Positions 21,773-35,609 of a stretch of 64,000 nucleotides of DNA are shown here, piece by piece. The stretch's first letter is position 1. Each line of letters opens with the position of its first letter. The notes under the pieces were generated by a model. The model did no database searches. It was given only the letters and a program-made list of their open reading frames with translations, and was not told the origin of the DNA. The stretch is from Atriophallophorus winterbourni (Eukaryota; Platyhelminthes; Trematoda; Plagiorchiida; Microphallidae), in contig JACCGJ010020255.1 in the NCBI GenBank assembly GCA_013407085.1, positions 111,150 to 175,149 on the forward strand, read 5' to 3'. The position numbers were made by a program, and so were the translations under genes.

Positions 21773-22710
21773 TAAACGACTTGCCTAATGCCGTGCAGAC
21801 GTCGGTGCTTATTTTCGCTGCTGACGCAAAGTTTGTCGCGAGATAAACTCCACAGCCGACACTCGGAACCAGGAACGTGATCACGATATGGTTTAGACCA
21901 GATCCCTACACAACGATATGAATATTATTGCTCCGCAATGCAGCTCAACAGCTAGTTTAACGAAGAATATTATCTATGTCGTACTGTTTTTGAACCCGCC
22001 TCCGTCAAAAACGTATTAGGCGTGGTTATCCAATCAGACTGGAAACTCGATACAAAGTCGACTGGCTTCCAGCAAACCTTAAAGCAACTTGGGTCTCCAT
22101 GAAAGAGTCCTTTGTTCGCTTGACCCCAACATTGTCTGCAAATTGATTTCAACCTAAATCCGTCCTCATATCAAATATGCTATACAGGCATGTGATATTT
22201 GGTTGGCAGAAATATACTCAGTAAACTCGAAACTTCACAGCGCAGAACGGAAAAAATCGCTTTCTGACTATCTAATTATCCATACGAAAAGAGACTTAAA
22301 ATATTCGGCTAAATACAGACGTAATTGAGGAGCATTAATACTCATTTGGACATTCATTAATCACAAAAATCATCCTTACCGTCGTTTGTTTCATATTTAC
22401 CATAACACTTCTACTTGATTACTAATCTGAACTATACCAACAGCATAGCATGTTTAACTGCCGCGAATATGTATTTCCCGTTAGTAATTTGTTATTGTGA
22501 AACAGTTTACCCAGGTTGTACAATCTGGAATTATTGACATTTTCAAGAAATTACTAGATGTCAACATGAACAATTATGTTTTTCACGTTTAACAGTATTC
22601 TGTATATTTATATTTTTACCATCCGACCCGATGTACTATTTTGTGGGTTTTGTAAAGCATAGCATTTCACCCGCATATAATCTATTAATAAATCTACGAA
22701 TGTGAATGTG
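21773..22710 (+). mobile_element. CR1-like LINE, RT second half and 3' end
   Basis: Starts VNDLPNAVQTSVLIFAADAK, a variant of the IND-x-P ... IFADDAK box with the catalytic Asp lost. Copy 2 keeps FADDAKLW. Later blocks include IRPHIKYAIQACDIW. It ends near an AATAAA signal at about 22,690. Frames are broken. Confidence 0.75.
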
Positions 22711-25209
22711 AGAAGCCTATGAATAAATCGTGTGCTCGGTGCAAATTTTATGGTTCCTACTGATAAGCACTCTAAAGTTTTATCGAAGACAGAGATCTAC
22801 AGGCGCTTGCAACGACGCCCGCAATAGGCAAAGGAAAAACAAAATATGAAAACTCGCAAATGAGCATAATTAATACAACCCGATAGAAAATCTCTACAGA
22901 TTAAACACAAAATTAATCTAAAAATTAATCAAACATATTTAAAAATTTTTATGCCGTTAACAGCAACTAGATAAAATTAAAATTAATTTCATCGATACGA
23001 CGAAATATCCCAAAATTAAAATCATCAATTAAGTCAGATCTATAAAAAAAACTTTTGATTTTATGCAGTGGAAACATCTTCAATAAAGTCCAATATCACC
23101 ATTTTCATAAAAACATAAAATCTCTAACTTTATAACTACTCATGAACAAACTATTAATCAAAATATTATCACACTGAGGAAGATTGTATTATGGTTCAAT
23201 TTAAGTTAAATTAAGCATATTATTACTGTTTGCTAACTGAGCGTGCAAACTCTTTCTTTTTCGTAATATTTGTGTTTAACAAGCTGGAATTAACTTTATA
23301 TGCGTCTTTCTATTTGATAGGTCCTTTGGAACATAAGTACTGATCTATTTACGCAAAGAACAACTTTTCCAGCGTGTATTCTAGAAATATTACGCTGAAT
23401 AAAATAAGGGCAAGGAATCAAGGAATCGAGGATTTATGGTAAAAAGTTAATACTTTTTAACACCACGGTGTACGGGAAATTGCGTAGAACCTTCACTTAC
23501 CTTATGGCTTTCTGATAGAATTTATCAAATAGATCAATAACTTGTCACATGCACGTAGCCATCACCTCACCTGCATGCTCTATCGTTAGGCTGTGGTTGA
23601 CGTTCGTTATCCTCGAAAACGTTACCAACTAAATTCTTCTAAATATTCGCCGATAGATACCTAACAATCTGTTGGTCTGTCCACATATATACCGTCAGTG
23701 CTACGTGTTATTCAAGTTTTCATTAATCCATACTACAACACCTTTTTCCAACGAACTCCATGTCAAGTTATCAGGTGAAGATCGATATTTATATTGAACA
23801 TTATTGCCAAAGCTGAGCATTTTATTTTTCTGTATGTTGAGTGTCATATCATCCATGCCCGCCCACATTGACACGTTGTCTGAATAACTTTGCAGTAGTA
23901 GTTGTTATTGATTTTATTGGGATGGCAAATTGATGGTGTGATCTACGTTCACCGTTTATAGCATTATATGCTGCATTGAATCGGTTTTATAACTAACTGT
24001 AATGTGAGGATGTATTTAACTTTAACACGTTCCATGAGAGAAGATAGCCTCATACATGTACGCGTATTTCGAGGGACAAATTAATATAGAATTATTATAT
24101 ACAAAATCACGTATGGATTGTTGAGTCAGCATTTCAAACCTTTGAGGCTTTTTAAAATTAACAATATCCCTTGAATTATCAATCGGCTAGAACAAGAGGT
24201 AGGGGAAATTAGTAACCAAAATATTTGTTGTTCACGAACGAAAAATCAGATATTGACCATGAATGTGAGATAATGAGCGGCAAGCAGAATTATATCATAC
24301 AGTGAGTGTGCAACATTGAATGAAGTTTTTCCGATCAATCTGTCAAATTCACAAGAGTGTTGGCTTCAAAGCTTGATTGTTGAATTGTCGTTCATACTGA
24401 TATGTTAAATAATAATAACATTTTTTTGGACAAGGTTTCGCTTCTGACACAGATGCTTTATCATACCAAAAGTTATCTCTACCAACTGTGTTAGCGTTAT
24501 ATTGCAATAACCCGAACAATCCTAATTTTCTGATGGTATACAAGTGATATCATGGTAAATTTACGCGCACCCTATATCTCAAACACCCTTATTATTTTGA
24601 ATTCAAGATGTGTAGGGGATAACAACCTCTGCTGACCGACTTCTTGCCAAATCCGTGTGCACTTTGATCGTTGAAGGATGCATGCTGTATAATGACTTAT
24701 TATATTTGTCGGTGCGTGTATGAACAATGTTCACTTATCGAAAAGCCTGCTTGCCTCAGCTGTGAGTCTAACGTTATTCTTCACTTGGCGCAGAACCCCA
24801 CGCCAGATATTGAGATATCGAGTTCATCTACCTTGTTCACCGCATTCTCTTCAGCCTCTGTATTTCAACTTCCTCAGAATGAACTCTTTCCTAATAGTGT
24901 TTCACACCCCGTCTTATCACCTCCACTTTATCAACATTCACACTGTAACACAAGGCAAGCAAGTGTCCTTCTAGGGGAGAATCCCGAATTAATTAATGAT
25001 CTTCACTGGAATTATGGGTCACTTTCCTTTTCGTTTTCCATGTTCGTTTAACCTTGCGCAAAGATCTCTAGACGTTTGCCAAATATGTACATCTGGGCAA
25101 ACTTTGCACTGGATTTTGTAGATACAGTCGGTCGCACAGTCTAAAGAAGCATTTCCTTGAAATGCATTAATACACATTGTTTTCGCGATCGATCTCAAAT
25201 ATATTCAAT
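22711..25209. other. Spacer between segmental copies 1 and 2
   Basis: 22,711-22,980 still aligns with copy 2 (45,300-45,570). Beyond that it is single-copy in this window. A short minus-strand LINE RT fragment similar to 16.9-17.2 kb lies near 23,650-23,920. A 126-codon frame at 24,671-25,051 has no recognisable content. Confidence 0.45.
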
Positions 25210-26325
25210 TTATACGGTTATTGAGCATTGAAACAGCACATAACTATTAAATTATTTTATGCTGTCTGGAGACTGTTATCTAAGATCCATACAAAGAATC
25301 ACGGTGCTCAAATGTAAAACCATGAAATTGGTTTATGGTCAATTGCAGAGTGTGCTCACAACCCCCGAACCTACTCCATTCCAACAATGCACATTGGGTA
25401 ATGTCAATATGTGGCCCCGGGTATTGGGCTAAGCCCTAGTTAGGCTAAAACGATATCGTTTCACTTACAAACATATCAATTATGGATTAATCCATATGAT
25501 CGCATAATTAATAAACTGGCGAGTTTCACAACATACATTCGACTTTAATGTCTCTGACATTTTTTGTCCACTCGGCTGGAATTCACAGGACTAACTTGGA
25601 CGCAACACAGAAATCGGATTTGGCCCTGGAGGATTTCGAATCGGACAAATTGGAAGCAGCCCGGTACCAACTCTACATTTATGTTCCGAGTTGTTTGCAG
25701 TGCGCTTTGATAAAAATACCACAAGACATTGCGTCATTTTGTATTTTTTGATTAAGCAAGGTCATTTGATCAATATCACCAATCTCGAGTAGAATAATGA
25801 TGACCAATCAATAAGTGTCGTTAGCATGTATACCTTAAAGTCTATTCTATAAGCATAGTATTTAGAATACATTAGGGGCTATTTAACAATTATTTTGCGT
25901 AATGGGATGTGAGATAATAAAATATTTATCACTGAGAACTTTTGAGAATCAACTGTTTTTGGGATGAGGTTTAATGATAAAAAAATTAATACACTACTAG
26001 TCGATTTCTTGTTTTAAAAAACTTTCCGAAGTAAAAAATCATCTTTAAGTTTCACGTAAGCATAATGAATTTCAGCTAAAAGAAGAATAAATGTGTGGCT
26101 TGAAATGGTGTCATCAGCCAAAATTGATTTAGTTATTAGCCTGGCTCAAGCCGTTGTTTTTTATGCAATGTTTTCCCAGCTTCTATACAAAGTAAAGTTC
26201 GAAAAATTTCATGAAGTCATAATCGTTGAAGTGAATTTGGCAAAAGTAAGGTTGTGAAACATAGTTTTGTATTGCGCTGGTCACAAAAAGTTTAAATTTT
26301 GAAACCAGTTTCACATTGGCTTTTT

Positions 26326-28193
26326 AACACTTACCTGCTTGAATTATGATTTACATTGAAATAATTTTTCCGCCTGCATTTTTGTGATGAAACTGCTCTC
26401 CTTATATGGGGCTAAAAAGTATTTTTAGTTTTTTATATATATCAGAAAATATATAAGTGGAACAAATTCGGTACAATCGTCTTGTGTTGCCACCTTGTCC
26501 ATTGAGTTCCAGTTATAGTCATATGAGACATAAAAGGTAAAAAATATGTCTCAATTAATTTTTTTTTTCAATGTGAAACACACACAAGGTAGGAAAATGG
26601 TTGAATAGAAAATAATGTATTTCTTTCATGCAGTCATCGTGATCAAAACCCAAGAAATGCCGCAAAATAATTCTAATGCATGTCTAAGCATAAGTGGACA
26701 TTGCATTTAGTGCAGAATATCTTCGACTTTCCAGGACAGCTTTTGAACCTGCATAGATTTCTTTTTTTTCACGACACAAGGAACATGTGCCACTTGATCC
26801 ACCCTCACATCGTCGGATGGTGCTCCACACCTTCTTTTGCTGCTAGTATCTTCACCTCTCAGAGATAGGCTTCCACTTTTATGAGTCAAGCAAATTTATC
26901 CAGATTTTGTAAGGGTGAAAGCTACATCAAGTTTGATGGGAGCAAGCTGGAGCACTTCTTTTTTGGAAGAGAATGTCTCTCGCAATCTCTACGATAACAA
27001 AGCCATGAATTAACTATAGCCATTTCTATACAGTGATGGATCAGACGGTGATCAGCTTTCTTTGATTTCCTGCTCATTCTATTCAAAGAAGGAAAATGGT
27101 CTGCCAAATCTACACCACCCATTGACGTATCGTATGGTTCCACAATACCAAGGCAAGGTACGTCAATGGACCTTTTTGTAGTTCTATCAAATCTACGCAC
27201 AGTTCATAGAATATTTGCCCTGGCAAATGTAGACACCAAATTGACTAATTAGTTGCCGTACCAGCAAACCAGAGTGACACTTGAATTTCCCTTTACCAGT
27301 TCTTTCTCCGCAAAGGAGCTTCTGCCTTTTTTATTAAGCGCTTGTCATCCTCCATGTTTTTTGGTAAGCCAGCTAATCGTGGCAGTCTAACTGTGCCACA
27401 ACAAAATATTCCTACATCTGACAAGTAATGCAGATGAGGCACAGAGGTGAACCAGTTATCAAAAAATACTAGATGGTTATCATTGTAAGGAATGTTCTTT
27501 GCTACATGTTGCACAATATTTAAGCTAGCACCGATGTTTGGAACGCTGAGATCATCGGAGGGGGATATTTTCTCAGTATATCGGTCACCAGCATCATCAT
27601 CATTGTCTGAAAGCTCAGGATCACTGTCGAGGGTAGTAATGTTTGCATATTCAGTCGAGTTTCGAGGTTTTTCGTGGCCATAAAATAATCTTGGATTAAG
27701 ACTTGAAAAAGAATCAATACATTAAAATCTTCATAATTCTTTATTATTTGGATGAGATTTGGGAACTTAAGTGCCGGTTATCGTTTTTTGGACACGCTCT
27801 TGTCTAGGTTCACATGCCCGATGTCACATATTTGAAACATACATGGTGACAGTCATATTTCGCACAGAAAAATATTTCATCATTCGTGTATACGTTGAAT
27901 GTGTTCAGATGATGTCTATAATTAAAACAAAAAATTATCAATGTATATACTTACAAGGTTTTTCAGCCATTGAACGCAGATATATGAAGCACGAAGCGAA
28001 ATTTCCCAAGCGTCAACTCACTTCCGAAGTTTGGTGACAACTGGCGCGCCGCATGTCTTAGCCGTCTCAAACGCATACTAAGCGAGAGCAGAACGTATGG
28101 TGATTCCAATACCCATGGCAAACGAAAGTGATGTGTCGAATTTAACCTATCATATACCATTGAATTATGTGTACCGAATATGACCCACTCGAC
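26326..28193 (-). mobile_element. piggyBac-like DNA transposon remnant
   Basis: Interrupts segmental copy 2: copy-1 sequence continues directly from CATTGG to TCAACAGG. TTAA occurs at both junctions (about 26,326 and 28,190), the known piggyBac target. The left inside end reads CACTTACCTGC. I see no matching inverted terminal repeat on the right, so one end may be deleted or the outer borders may differ. Confidence 0.65.
26643..27700 (-). pseudogene. piggyBac-like transposase pseudogene
   Basis: Reading the minus strand, an acidic N-terminal stretch (DSDPELSDNDDDAGD) passes directly into IGASLNIVQHVAKNIP and FFDNWFTS, then GTVRLPRLAGLP. This is followed by a stop-broken region, VEPYDTSMGGVDLADHF, and a C-terminal CTKCNVHLC zinc-ribbon-like end stopping at 26,643. 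DNWFTS and MGGVD carry two of the three catalytic Asp of piggyBac transposases. The segment with the first Asp is absent between the acidic region and IGAS. With stops and frameshifts it cannot make active enzyme. Confidence 0.85.
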
Positions 28194-28439
28194 CGTTAAG
28201 GCTCAACAGGAAACATGACCTTCAAAAACATAATCACAAAATAAATGAAGTTTCAACACTCGAATCATTTGTTTTTAAGCAATGCGTTTTTGACAGTTGC
28301 TTCGCATTATAATTCATTCTATTAAACACTACGTCGATGTTTACTTGACTAAGTATTACTGCGTCCACCTGGTAAAGCAAAGCATAAAGTGTGTGTGTTT
28401 TGTTACTGTTTGTGTTTGTACCGCCGAAGCATAAAGTAA

Positions 28440-31400
28440 TCTGATGTTTAATGTATATTTAGGTTCTAAGGTTGTCAAAACCGGGGCGGTGTTGGGGATA
28501 ATCTCCCAATTCCAAACATTTGGGAATGACACGCGTCTCGTATGGCCTTTGACAACCAAGTCCAGCACCTGGACTGCACGCGTGGTCCTCTGTGACCCGG
28601 CGGAACTGCTTCTACTGACAGGAGAAATGGCGAAGGCTGATGACTGGCGCCTCATAACCAGCATGCTTTGGGCAATTGGAGCTCGTACGTTTATGTCTAC
28701 AGAGGTGAAGAAAAACCCTTATCTTAAACCTCCACTGCCTTGTGGCTACATCCGATCATGGAAAAGGCTTTGGTAGTCAACCTTGAAGAAAAATCCGGAG
28801 TTAGACTCCTGTTAGGCAGTTAGAAGTTTCAATCAACTTCGCCTTACGAACTTCTGTGACAGCATCGTTGTCCAATAGTATCAGCCTAGCTGTTCTGGTG
28901 GTGCCGAGGAGAGGGAGAACTTGCAAGGTGGGCAAGAGCTAGTTCTTAAGTTTGAACTGACTTACATACATCATAATGCGTACATTATAATGCACCAATG
29001 GAGAGAACACTCCATTCCGCTTTTGCGGTTTATAACATGGGGAGCAGCAGATAACGGTTAAAAGCTACGGTGCGATTCGTGTAGAGCTTCTTCCGACAGT
29101 GGGAGAGACTTTTATTTTTCATTGGACGGCTACCGTTCGTATCAAGCTGGGCAGCCCCTAGCAAATATGGTGCCGTATCGCCACGGTTTGCTATCCATAT
29201 TGGGTGCATGGGGATTAGGAATCAACCGACAAACAGTTTTTCCTGCCACATCGAAAAGAAATACTAAAAACCTAATGTCATCACTGAAACTGGGAACCAA
29301 GAACTTCCAGTCCATGCTTTATGGATTTCATGACGACGTCTCGAATTTCAAAGGTGTAAGAAAACTGAATGTAATTAACAATGAGCTGAAGAGACTACAT
29401 TTCGACGTGGCTGCCCTGCGATTACCAGACACTGGCATACTTAGAAAAAAATAGATTAAAGTTTTTTGGAAAGAAAGGGGTTCCAGTTAGCCTCGACTGC
29501 ATGGAGTTAGATTTGCCGTTCTAAACGACCTACTGAAATCAGCAGAACCAAGCAGCAGATGGAGCGAACGGATTTAAAATGTAAATCTGAAGTTCATTAT
29601 TGTTACCATTACGTTGGTCAAAGTTTTTGCACCGACGCTATCTGTGACGCCTGTTAATAAAGACGCGTTTTATCATAACCTCTTAAAAGTCTTCAAAAAC
29701 GTGCCACAAAGAAACTTTGTAGTGGTATCGGGTGGTTACAATGTTAGAGTTGGTGCAGATTACGAGTCTTGGCAAAACTGTCTTGTATGTGAAATCAATA
29801 AAGAAGGACAACGTCTTTTAGAATTGTGCACACAGTTCAGTCTGTGTGTCAGTAACACTTTCTTCAAACAAAACACAGCATTAGGTCTCTTGGAAACATA
29901 CTTTTTCTAAGAATTGGCATCAGCTTGATTTTATTTTTGTTAGGCGCACTAATATATAAAGTGTGCTGCTCACCATATCATATCAAAGCGCACTGTGACA
30001 CCGATCATTCACTGGTCTATGCAAACCTAAAGCTTCCTGTCACGAGATTTCATCTCACTAAATCATCTGTTAAGCCTAGGATTGACGTCACTCGCATGTT
30101 CGAACCTGATCTAGTTGCGCGATTAGCAAAAGTCTTCACAGCCGAGTTCAGCAAGACAACCCCATTTGAATCGGCCTCAGGAAACTGGAAATCGACAAAA
30201 GCACTGCTTATGCCGTGTCGTACTTTCCACTTTTAGTCTGAAAAATGCTCGAACGAGCGACTGGTTCGAAGCAAAAGCTTCGGAGACTGCATTGTTGGAT
30301 GAGAAACACAGCATTCTTGGAGTCCCAAGTCATGCCAACAGATGACAATTTACGACTTTCAAGAACAACTATAAATAAGGTTCAACAGACTGCGTGACAA
30401 TGGGCTAATGACTACTTGACAGAAATTAGCTTAGTATCCCAAACGCTGCGGATACTGGAAATTTTCACGGTATGTATATGGGAACAAGATAGCCATTTGT
30501 CCAAGCAAAGTTAAACGGCTTCCATTCAGTCTGTATCTGGTGACCCTATTGTGGTCAAAACACAGCGATGGTAAGATATGTAGAGCACTATTTCTCTTTT
30601 TACTCAAGGGACAGTACGGTTTCATCTCTTGTACTTGAAAATGTCGAGCGGTTGCCGACTATTGAATTTCTGGATGCTCACACTATTCTGGATGAGTTCA
30701 ATAGGGCAATCGACGGCTCAACGAACCAAGAGGCCCTTGGTGACGACGGAATTCCACCTGAGCTGATCAAATGCTGCAGAGCATCATTATTACAACCGCT
30801 TCACCATTTGCATCTTCAGTGGTGGCATGAGGGGTGTGTCCCACGAGAGATGCGAGACACAAATATCTTCACGCTTATTAAGAATGAAGGAGATAGAGGC
30901 GACTGCAACAATAACACATGAATTTCCGTATTGAATGTTGTAGTCAAATTGTTCGCTAAAGTGGTACAGATCCGGCTACATGTTTTAGCTGATAGAATTT
31001 ACTCTAAATTCAATGTGGATTTCGCGAGAGAAGATGAATAGTTGACATGATCATCTCCCTGAAAAAACTTTAAGGAAAGTGTCAAGAACAGTGTATACAA
31101 TTGTACGCTCTTTTTATTGATTTACCGAAAGCACTCAAATACTTCAGCGGGAAGACTCTTATTAAATTGCATGTTTTGATAGGCTGCAACCAAGACTGCT
31201 CAAACTCGTTATTCCGTTCCACTCATGCAGGATGGGCTCAATCCATTTTAACGGTTTTGCTTGAAAACCTTTAAAATTCGCCGAGGCGTCAAACAAAGAT
31301 GTGTTCCTGATCCCACGCTGTTCGGCATTTTCATTGCTCTGCTTCTGAAGCACGCTTCTAGGACGAGGACAGAAGGCATTTACCTACGCACGTGAAGTGA

Positions 31401-32390
31401 TGGCAAGCTTTTCAACATGAACCGGCTAAGAGCACAAACCAACGTAGGAAATGTGCTAATCCGTGACGTAATGTTTGCCAACGATGCAGCAATCATTGCT
31501 CACTCTCAAGAGCACCACCAGCCGTTAATGGACTGTTTTTCGTCAGCATACAAAGACAGTGGGCTAACAATAAGCATGAGCGAGACTAAAGTCCACGGTC
31601 AAGGGACTTTATGGACTCCAATCATCACTGTTGGAAACTAATAGCTTGCATTCGTACAGCGTTTCACATACCTTAAATTAACCATTGCGGATAACCTCTC
31701 GCTAGACACAGAGATTGATGAGCGCATTGGCAGAGTAGATGTAATTCTGTCCCGATCGAACTTTCTTGTGTGGTGTGAACACAAGCTGGCTGTAAAGACA
31801 AAGATGATGTTATAGAGCGCGAGCGTAATAAATGCTTCACTGTACGGCAGTGAAACCTGGACCACCCGCGCAAGACACTAACGAAAGCTTAATGCTTTCC
31901 ATTTACGAAGCATCCATCGTATATTGAACACGTTGTGGATGGACAGAGTGACTAACGCTGAAGTGCTTTCCAAAGCTCGTCTACAGAGCCTGTTCGCCCT
32001 ATTGCGACAGCGCCGCCTGCGGTGGCTCGGTCATGTACATAGAAATGAAAACGGTCGTATTCCGGAAGAACTGATTTATGGTGATTTGCAATTAGGAAGT
32101 CGACCATTGGGCAGATCGCTTTTGCGGTACAAATACGTTTTCAAAAGAGATATGAAAGCTTTCGGCATTGAAACGGCGAGCTGGGAAAACCGTGCTTTTG
32201 ATCGTTCATATTGAAGGCAATATGTAAAGCGTCGTCTGCAAGCTTGGGAGGATTATATACAAATCTTGGCGGATGAAAGCAGATCACTCCGCCGGCGTTC
32301 AACTGATGAAATACAACCGATGTAGAATATGAACATTCATGCGATTGTGATTTACATCGATGATCGACCGCCCGAAGATTGCCAATAACA
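28440..32390 (+). mobile_element. Nearly full-length but decayed RTE-like LINE
   Basis: Inserted in segmental copy 2. Domains in order: a 5' region (28,450-28,900) with the typical CACCTGGACTGCACGCGTGG block; endonuclease start KLGTKNFQSMLYGFHDDVSN (29,290); endonuclease core with APTLSVTP, a GGYN where GDFN is expected, and NTFF (29,620-29,890); CDTDHSLV (30,000); RT finger ALGDDGIPPELIKCC (30,730); and the FAND-AAIIAHSQEHHQ block near 31,470, where FADDA is expected. The C-terminus with RRRLRWLGHVHRNENGRIPE lies at 31,924-32,214. Catalytic changes and frameshifts make it inactive. Confidence 0.88.
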
Positions 32391-32484
32391 ATGTATATTT
32401 GAAGGATTCTCGGTGGTAACGTAAATAAGGAGAATGTACATTTACCTTCACTAAACGTTGTAGTATGCTGCGGAGATCTAAGCT

Positions 32485-32960
32485 TCTTCGCTTTATAAAA
32501 TCTATCATAGAGCAACAATTTTAGTAATGGATCTTCGCTATGTTCCCTACACCAAACGTGTGCGACGTCTGGATCCATGCGACTTTACCCGAAGTAGGAT
32601 ACGACGCGATATACTTTTGACCTATAGAATTGTGTCTAACGAAGAAAATCCAAAGAAAAACTTGCTTAATGTGTGAAGAGATAGTGACACGCAGACATAC
32701 CTCATTTCTTTATGTCTTAAGTCCCCGTCTTGATTATCAGTTCATTTTTTTCACCGTACGTGCGTTGTGTCTTTTGAATTCCCTTACCCAATATGTGGTG
32801 GACTCTCCTTGCCTAGCGATGTTTACAGCAAAATCAGATTTACACATGCAAATCAATATCATTCGTGTACCTAACATTTCATATTCTCTTTTCCTTTTAT
32901 ACTATTATATTTCTCACATTTTCATTCATGCCGTAATCCTGTGGTGTTGTAAAGTATTAT
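32485..32960 (+). mobile_element. CR1-like LINE 3' fragment (duplicate of 13.4 kb)
   Basis: Same fossil as at 13,425-13,880, inherited with the segmental unit. Its left edge now abuts the RTE-like insertion. Confidence 0.65.
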
Positions 32961-33787
32961 GGTTTAACCATGAATCCTTGAATAATGAATACTTTAGGCT
33001 GTTAGCAGCACAATAAATTGGCTATTTAGAAGTCTCTTTGTGCGCATTCACTTTTACAATCAGTTTAAAATTCTGTTATCAAATACCGTGGTTCTTCGTG
33101 TGAAGCTTTTTCAAAAATAGATTCAATTTAAACCTCAACTAATCGCAGATCTCCGGGAACTTGTTCTACTGATAGAGAAGCTCTGTCACATAAAGTATAT
33201 TTGTACTAAAAGAGTTCGTATAAGTTTCGTTTTATTGGATTGATCCAACTAATCTCAGGTTGCTGAAAAAATGCTCAGACCATCTACAGAGCAGAAATTG
33301 CTTCGATGAGCAGATCAGATCAAGATGTGGTAATACATTCGCCAGCAACTTGTAAAGCGCTGCAAGAATTTCGTTTATCTAAAGGCGAAGTAAAGTTTAT
33401 GTGCGCCGCTTATATCATGCGTTCCTACTCGTGGGGATAACGAATTTCTGTTTGATCTCATGTTGATAAATGAAAGCATGGTGTTTTGACGCAATCCCCC
33501 CGGTAGTATTCCCTTAACATTTCAACCTTGAATATGTGTGAGAAATCCTCGGAATGAAGATTGATGCCTGTCTAAGTTCAACACCGTTTTTAAACACCAC
33601 ACATTTGACAGAAGACTTTGTCATTTTAAAAGTATGTCTAATGCCTATGATTTACCTAAATTCGGACCATCTAAATTCATCTAAATTCAAATTATTTGAA
33701 ACAACTTGCTAACAACCAATGAGATTTCATCACACAATCCCATAATTCAGTATTTAAGTATTCAACACTGCTAAAATCACAATCACT

Positions 33788-34060
33788 ATGTATGCGAAAA
33801 TGTCACGATTGGTTTTGCTCAGTTTGATATACTGTATTCTCTCGGTGGGAGGAACTGATCAAACAGAACAATCTTCGGATTGTTTCGCCCTGAGTCTTTT
33901 TCGTTCGCTTCTGAGCATGTGTGACAGCTTTCAGTGGAAGATCACCAAGAACCACAAGCACCCTCCGCAAACGGATTCCAACCTGAACGATGCAATTTTG
34001 CAATGCGAGTTGCAATGCCGTCAGAGCGTTTCGTGCAATCGGTTTACATACACAAAGGAG
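33788..34060 (+). CDS. Candidate secreted Cys-containing protein, exon 1, copy 2
   Basis: 91 codons from the ATG at 33,788 (MYAKMSRLVLLSLIYCILS...), with a second ATG at 33,800 matching the copy 1 start. Signal peptide, same Cys spacing (CELQC, C, FTY) and the same GTACGT donor at 34,061. It gains an extra Cys inside the signal peptide. It is 93-94 percent identical to copy 1 in DNA, with replacement changes outnumbering silent ones 13 to 4. Whether both copies are expressed is unknown. Confidence 0.5.
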
Positions 34061-34376
34061 GTACGTGAATATTTTAGGCAATTGGATGTTGCATATAAAT
34101 TACATTAAATTACATAAGTGATCTTTTCATACCCAGCATAGTTGGATATCTTTGATCTCATTCAATCTAGATCTGGTAGGTGCCTACCACACTTTACTAA
34201 AACTAGTCTAATTGACTTATTTCCGCCCATAATTATTGTTTATAGTTTTTGTGCAGTTTTTGGTTCAAATTACTTTTGTGACCACTCGACAGTGGTGAAA
34301 CACATTATGCGTTTGTTGCATAATACAAACAATTAACTGCTGCTATGTCACCTAGAGCCGACATCTAACTTATTTT

Positions 34377-34500
34377 GGGGTATGGAATGCCTTTATACAA
34401 TCTGGATGGAGATTCATGTTACAGATCTTGTGAATATGTGTTGCACGGTGTACACATTACTTGTATCTTGTGTGTTGAGATTCGCCTTTCGTGGTCCAAT
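34377..34500 (+). CDS. Candidate exon 2 of the secreted protein, copy 2
   Basis: Reads GMPLYNLDGDSCYRSCEYVL then HGVHIT. A phase-1 donor GTGTAC after CACG near 34,447 would fit the phase of the next exon. Copy 1 lacks that GT. The two SC pairs resemble the spacing in disulfide-rich extracellular domains. Confidence 0.3.
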
Positions 34501-34908
34501 GTTGTTGATAATTGTACCTGGTTACATCCAATGAGGATTTGGATGCTGCAACTGTTGTTTCAGAAAGCTTCCGTTTAGTGCCATAAGTAGCCAAATTTGC
34601 GAACACATGTTGTCTAGTGAAAACTAATAGAGGTGTTTTGTGCCCGTTTCTTTCATATATCATCCATGCATTCACAACATGCGTGTTTAAATACGCATAG
34701 TGTTTCGTAATTCGGCAGAACACCTTGCTAACAGCTGAGGGGATTGTATAGCTTGATGAAAAACACCTGACAGAAATTTCTTCAATTTAACAAATTCGTG
34801 CTTGTTTCACCGATTTTGATTAATTTCGCATCATTAAATAGCTACTTGCGTTATTGTTCTACTTCTGTTTTATAATTAGCTCAACTATTCCGTTTCATTG
34901 TTTCTCAG

Positions 34909-35135
34909 CCAATAGGTTGTGGGTTCACGGTTGCGTATGCCGGATCCTTAGGGTTTACTGTTCTACACTTGTGCTGGATGGTGCTGGTTTTCCAATGTCT
35001 GTAAAATCAGTAAAATCAGGATATGCACGCTATTTTGAAGATAAACGCGTCATGGATTTATTGTCCATTCAAACGAAGCTTATAACGATTGCCCCGAGTA
35101 TTAAAGATTTCTTAAATGCAATGTCTCGAGAATAA
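34909..35135 (+). CDS. Candidate fused exon 3 and terminal exon, copy 2
   Basis: After acceptor TTTCTCAG the phase-2 frame runs uninterrupted LWVHGCVCRILRVYCSTLVL ... GFPMSVKSVKSGYARYFEDK ... NAMSRE-stop (TAA 35,133). In copy 1 the same coding sequence is split by 308 bp. From about 35,012 on the DNA is almost identical to copy 1. Confidence 0.4.
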
Positions 35136-35609
35136 TTCACCAAGTTTCCAGAATAAGAATCACGAAATCCTTATGTTCAAATTCGTTATATTTATTTTGA
35201 AATTATGCACAATTGAAATATTTCACTGAACCTGCTCTTACTGTCTTCACCTGATGAAAACAAATATCCAGAATCTGGTTTTTGTGTATAACTACGGCGG
35301 ATGTGAGCACCACAATATATTTCTTTTAATATTTTATAGGTTCTGAGTTCAGCCTAACACATTCAAAATAGCACCGTGCTTCCTTTCTTTTCAGAGGTGT
35401 TATTTGTCGGTCGGTCGCTCCATGGAACACGAAGTAGAAGATTCTGAAATCATTGGCAGTTACCAAATGGCATGTTGTAGTGAGTGATGAGTGATTTTGC
35501 GGTACACTGTGGATGTTGCCTTTGCTAATCCGTCCGTTGTAAAACAGACCCATTTGTTCACTCACGTGTGCCCGAACACATGTTATAAGGGTTTAAACCG
35601 ATAATCATG

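Larger units (their letters stand above)
12190..22980. repeat. Segmental duplication, copy 1 (~10.8 kb)
   Basis: Aligns collinearly with 25,210-45,570 once four transposon insertions are removed from the latter, and partly with 46,200-48,770. Typical identity judged by eye is about 90-95 percent, rising to about 98-99 percent over 16,290-17,200. Both copies share the same embedded LINE fossils at the same positions, so the unit was duplicated after those inserted. Confidence 0.88.

Noticed and set aside
24671..25051. 126-codon plus-strand open frame
   Set aside because: No recognised domain, no paralogue in the duplicated segments, no splice or start context; could be chance.
32141..32578. 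145-codon minus-strand frame
   Set aside because: Crosses the junction of the RTE-like insertion and an older LINE fragment on the opposite strand; no motif.
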